Of a stretch of DNA of 5,439 nucleotides, positions 5,239-5,439 are shown in pieces. Numbering within the stretch: the stretch's first letter is position 1; every line of letters starts with the position of its first letter. The position numbers and the translations under genes are program-made. Source of the stretch: Deltaproteobacteria bacterium (GTDB lineage: Bacteria; Desulfobacterota; DSM-4660; Desulfatiglandales; Desulfatiglandaceae); the NCBI GenBank assembly GCA_021159525.1, contig JAGHEC010000274.1, positions 1 to 5,439 on the forward strand. Direction: 5' to 3'. The notes under the pieces were generated by a model. It was not told where the DNA came from. It worked only from the letters and a program-made list of their open reading frames with translations, and ran no database searches.

Positions 5239-5439
5239 TCTGGAACCTCCTTGGCATCGAAAAGGCTTTGTTGACCATCATCCTTTTTGATCTGATCAGC
5301 TTCCCGGGCAGCCTCATCTTCAGACTGAACCCTCCCAGTTCCACGTATGTGCTGTACTTGCACTCCTTTTTCAGTCAAGACTCTCCCTACAAGAAGCCTC
5401 CGATGGCAATTGGCCGGGTTCTCTTCACTGCACATCAGG
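5178..5439 (-). CDS. DUF488-family protein, partial (5' end beyond window)
   Basis: Only the C-terminal part (about 87 codons) is inside the window. It opens with LMCSEENPANCHRRLL, the same Cys-x-Glu...Cys-His-Arg signature as the downstream gene, followed by a charged segment and SLFDAKEVPEWKSTQS, and stops at TGA 5178-5180. The ATG at 5433 is an internal Met within the signature, not the start, because the frame stays open through Leu to the window edge. It overlaps the next DUF488 gene by 61 bases in a different frame. The two are paralogues from an old duplication, since they match mainly at the signature. No function is assigned. Confidence 0.8.
   Translation of the reverse strand, partial: LMCSEENPANCHRRLLVGRVLTEKGVQVQHIRGTGRVQSEDEAAREADQIKKDDGQQSLFDAKEVPEWKSTQSVLQKRAPKNSSMH
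5246..5252 (-). promoter_or_regulatory. Ribosome binding site inside the upstream DUF488 gene
   Basis: AAGGAGG on the - strand, 7 bases before GTG 5238, sits within the coding region of the upstream paralogue (codons for Ala-Lys-Glu-Val). It decides the GTG start of the downstream DUF488 gene. Confidence 0.8.

Overview
The window looks like a chromosomal or metagenomic contig from an anaerobic bacterium, most likely a Desulfobacterota (deltaproteobacterial) sulfate reducer or a relative. This lineage call is inference. It rests on moderate GC, strong AAGGAGG ribosome binding sites, a cobalamin riboswitch controlling a lower-ligand (CobT) gene, and the C-terminus of a formate--tetrahydrofolate ligase of the kind used in one-carbon (Wood-Ljungdahl) metabolism.

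Layout. Bases 1-326 hold no convincing gene. They contain nested imperfect inverted repeats resembling a small non-autonomous element, with one tiny ORF (143-220) behind a strong Shine-Dalgarno sequence. A candidate promoter (359-388) leads into a cobalamin riboswitch (about 401-640), recognised by its B12 box and conserved core segments. A long leader (641-1014) follows, with a possible hairpin terminator and perhaps a short ORF overlapping the first gene. The riboswitch-controlled operon has two genes on the + strand. The first (1015-2109) encodes a TrpD-family phosphoribosyltransferase whose anthranilate-binding residues appear to be replaced. The second (2138-4252) is a single 704-residue protein joining a zinc-dependent medium-chain dehydrogenase to a full CobT domain. 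A perfect 15-bp-stem hairpin (4307-4340), with A and T tracts suited to both directions, ends the operon and also serves the opposite strand. On the - strand lie a broken C-terminal piece of fhs (4361-4789) and two overlapping DUF488-family genes (4801-5238, and 5178 to past the window edge).

How it may work. CobT activates the cobamide lower ligand by transferring phosphoribose from nicotinate mononucleotide to a base, which is then attached to cobinamide. Here the CobT domain is fused to an oxidoreductase and co-transcribed with a second, diverged phosphoribosyltransferase, all behind a B12 sensor. This suggests a module that makes, modifies or salvages an uncommon lower ligand before or during activation. 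The sequence supports the operon, the fusion and the altered TrpD site. The substrate and the order of reactions cannot be read from it.
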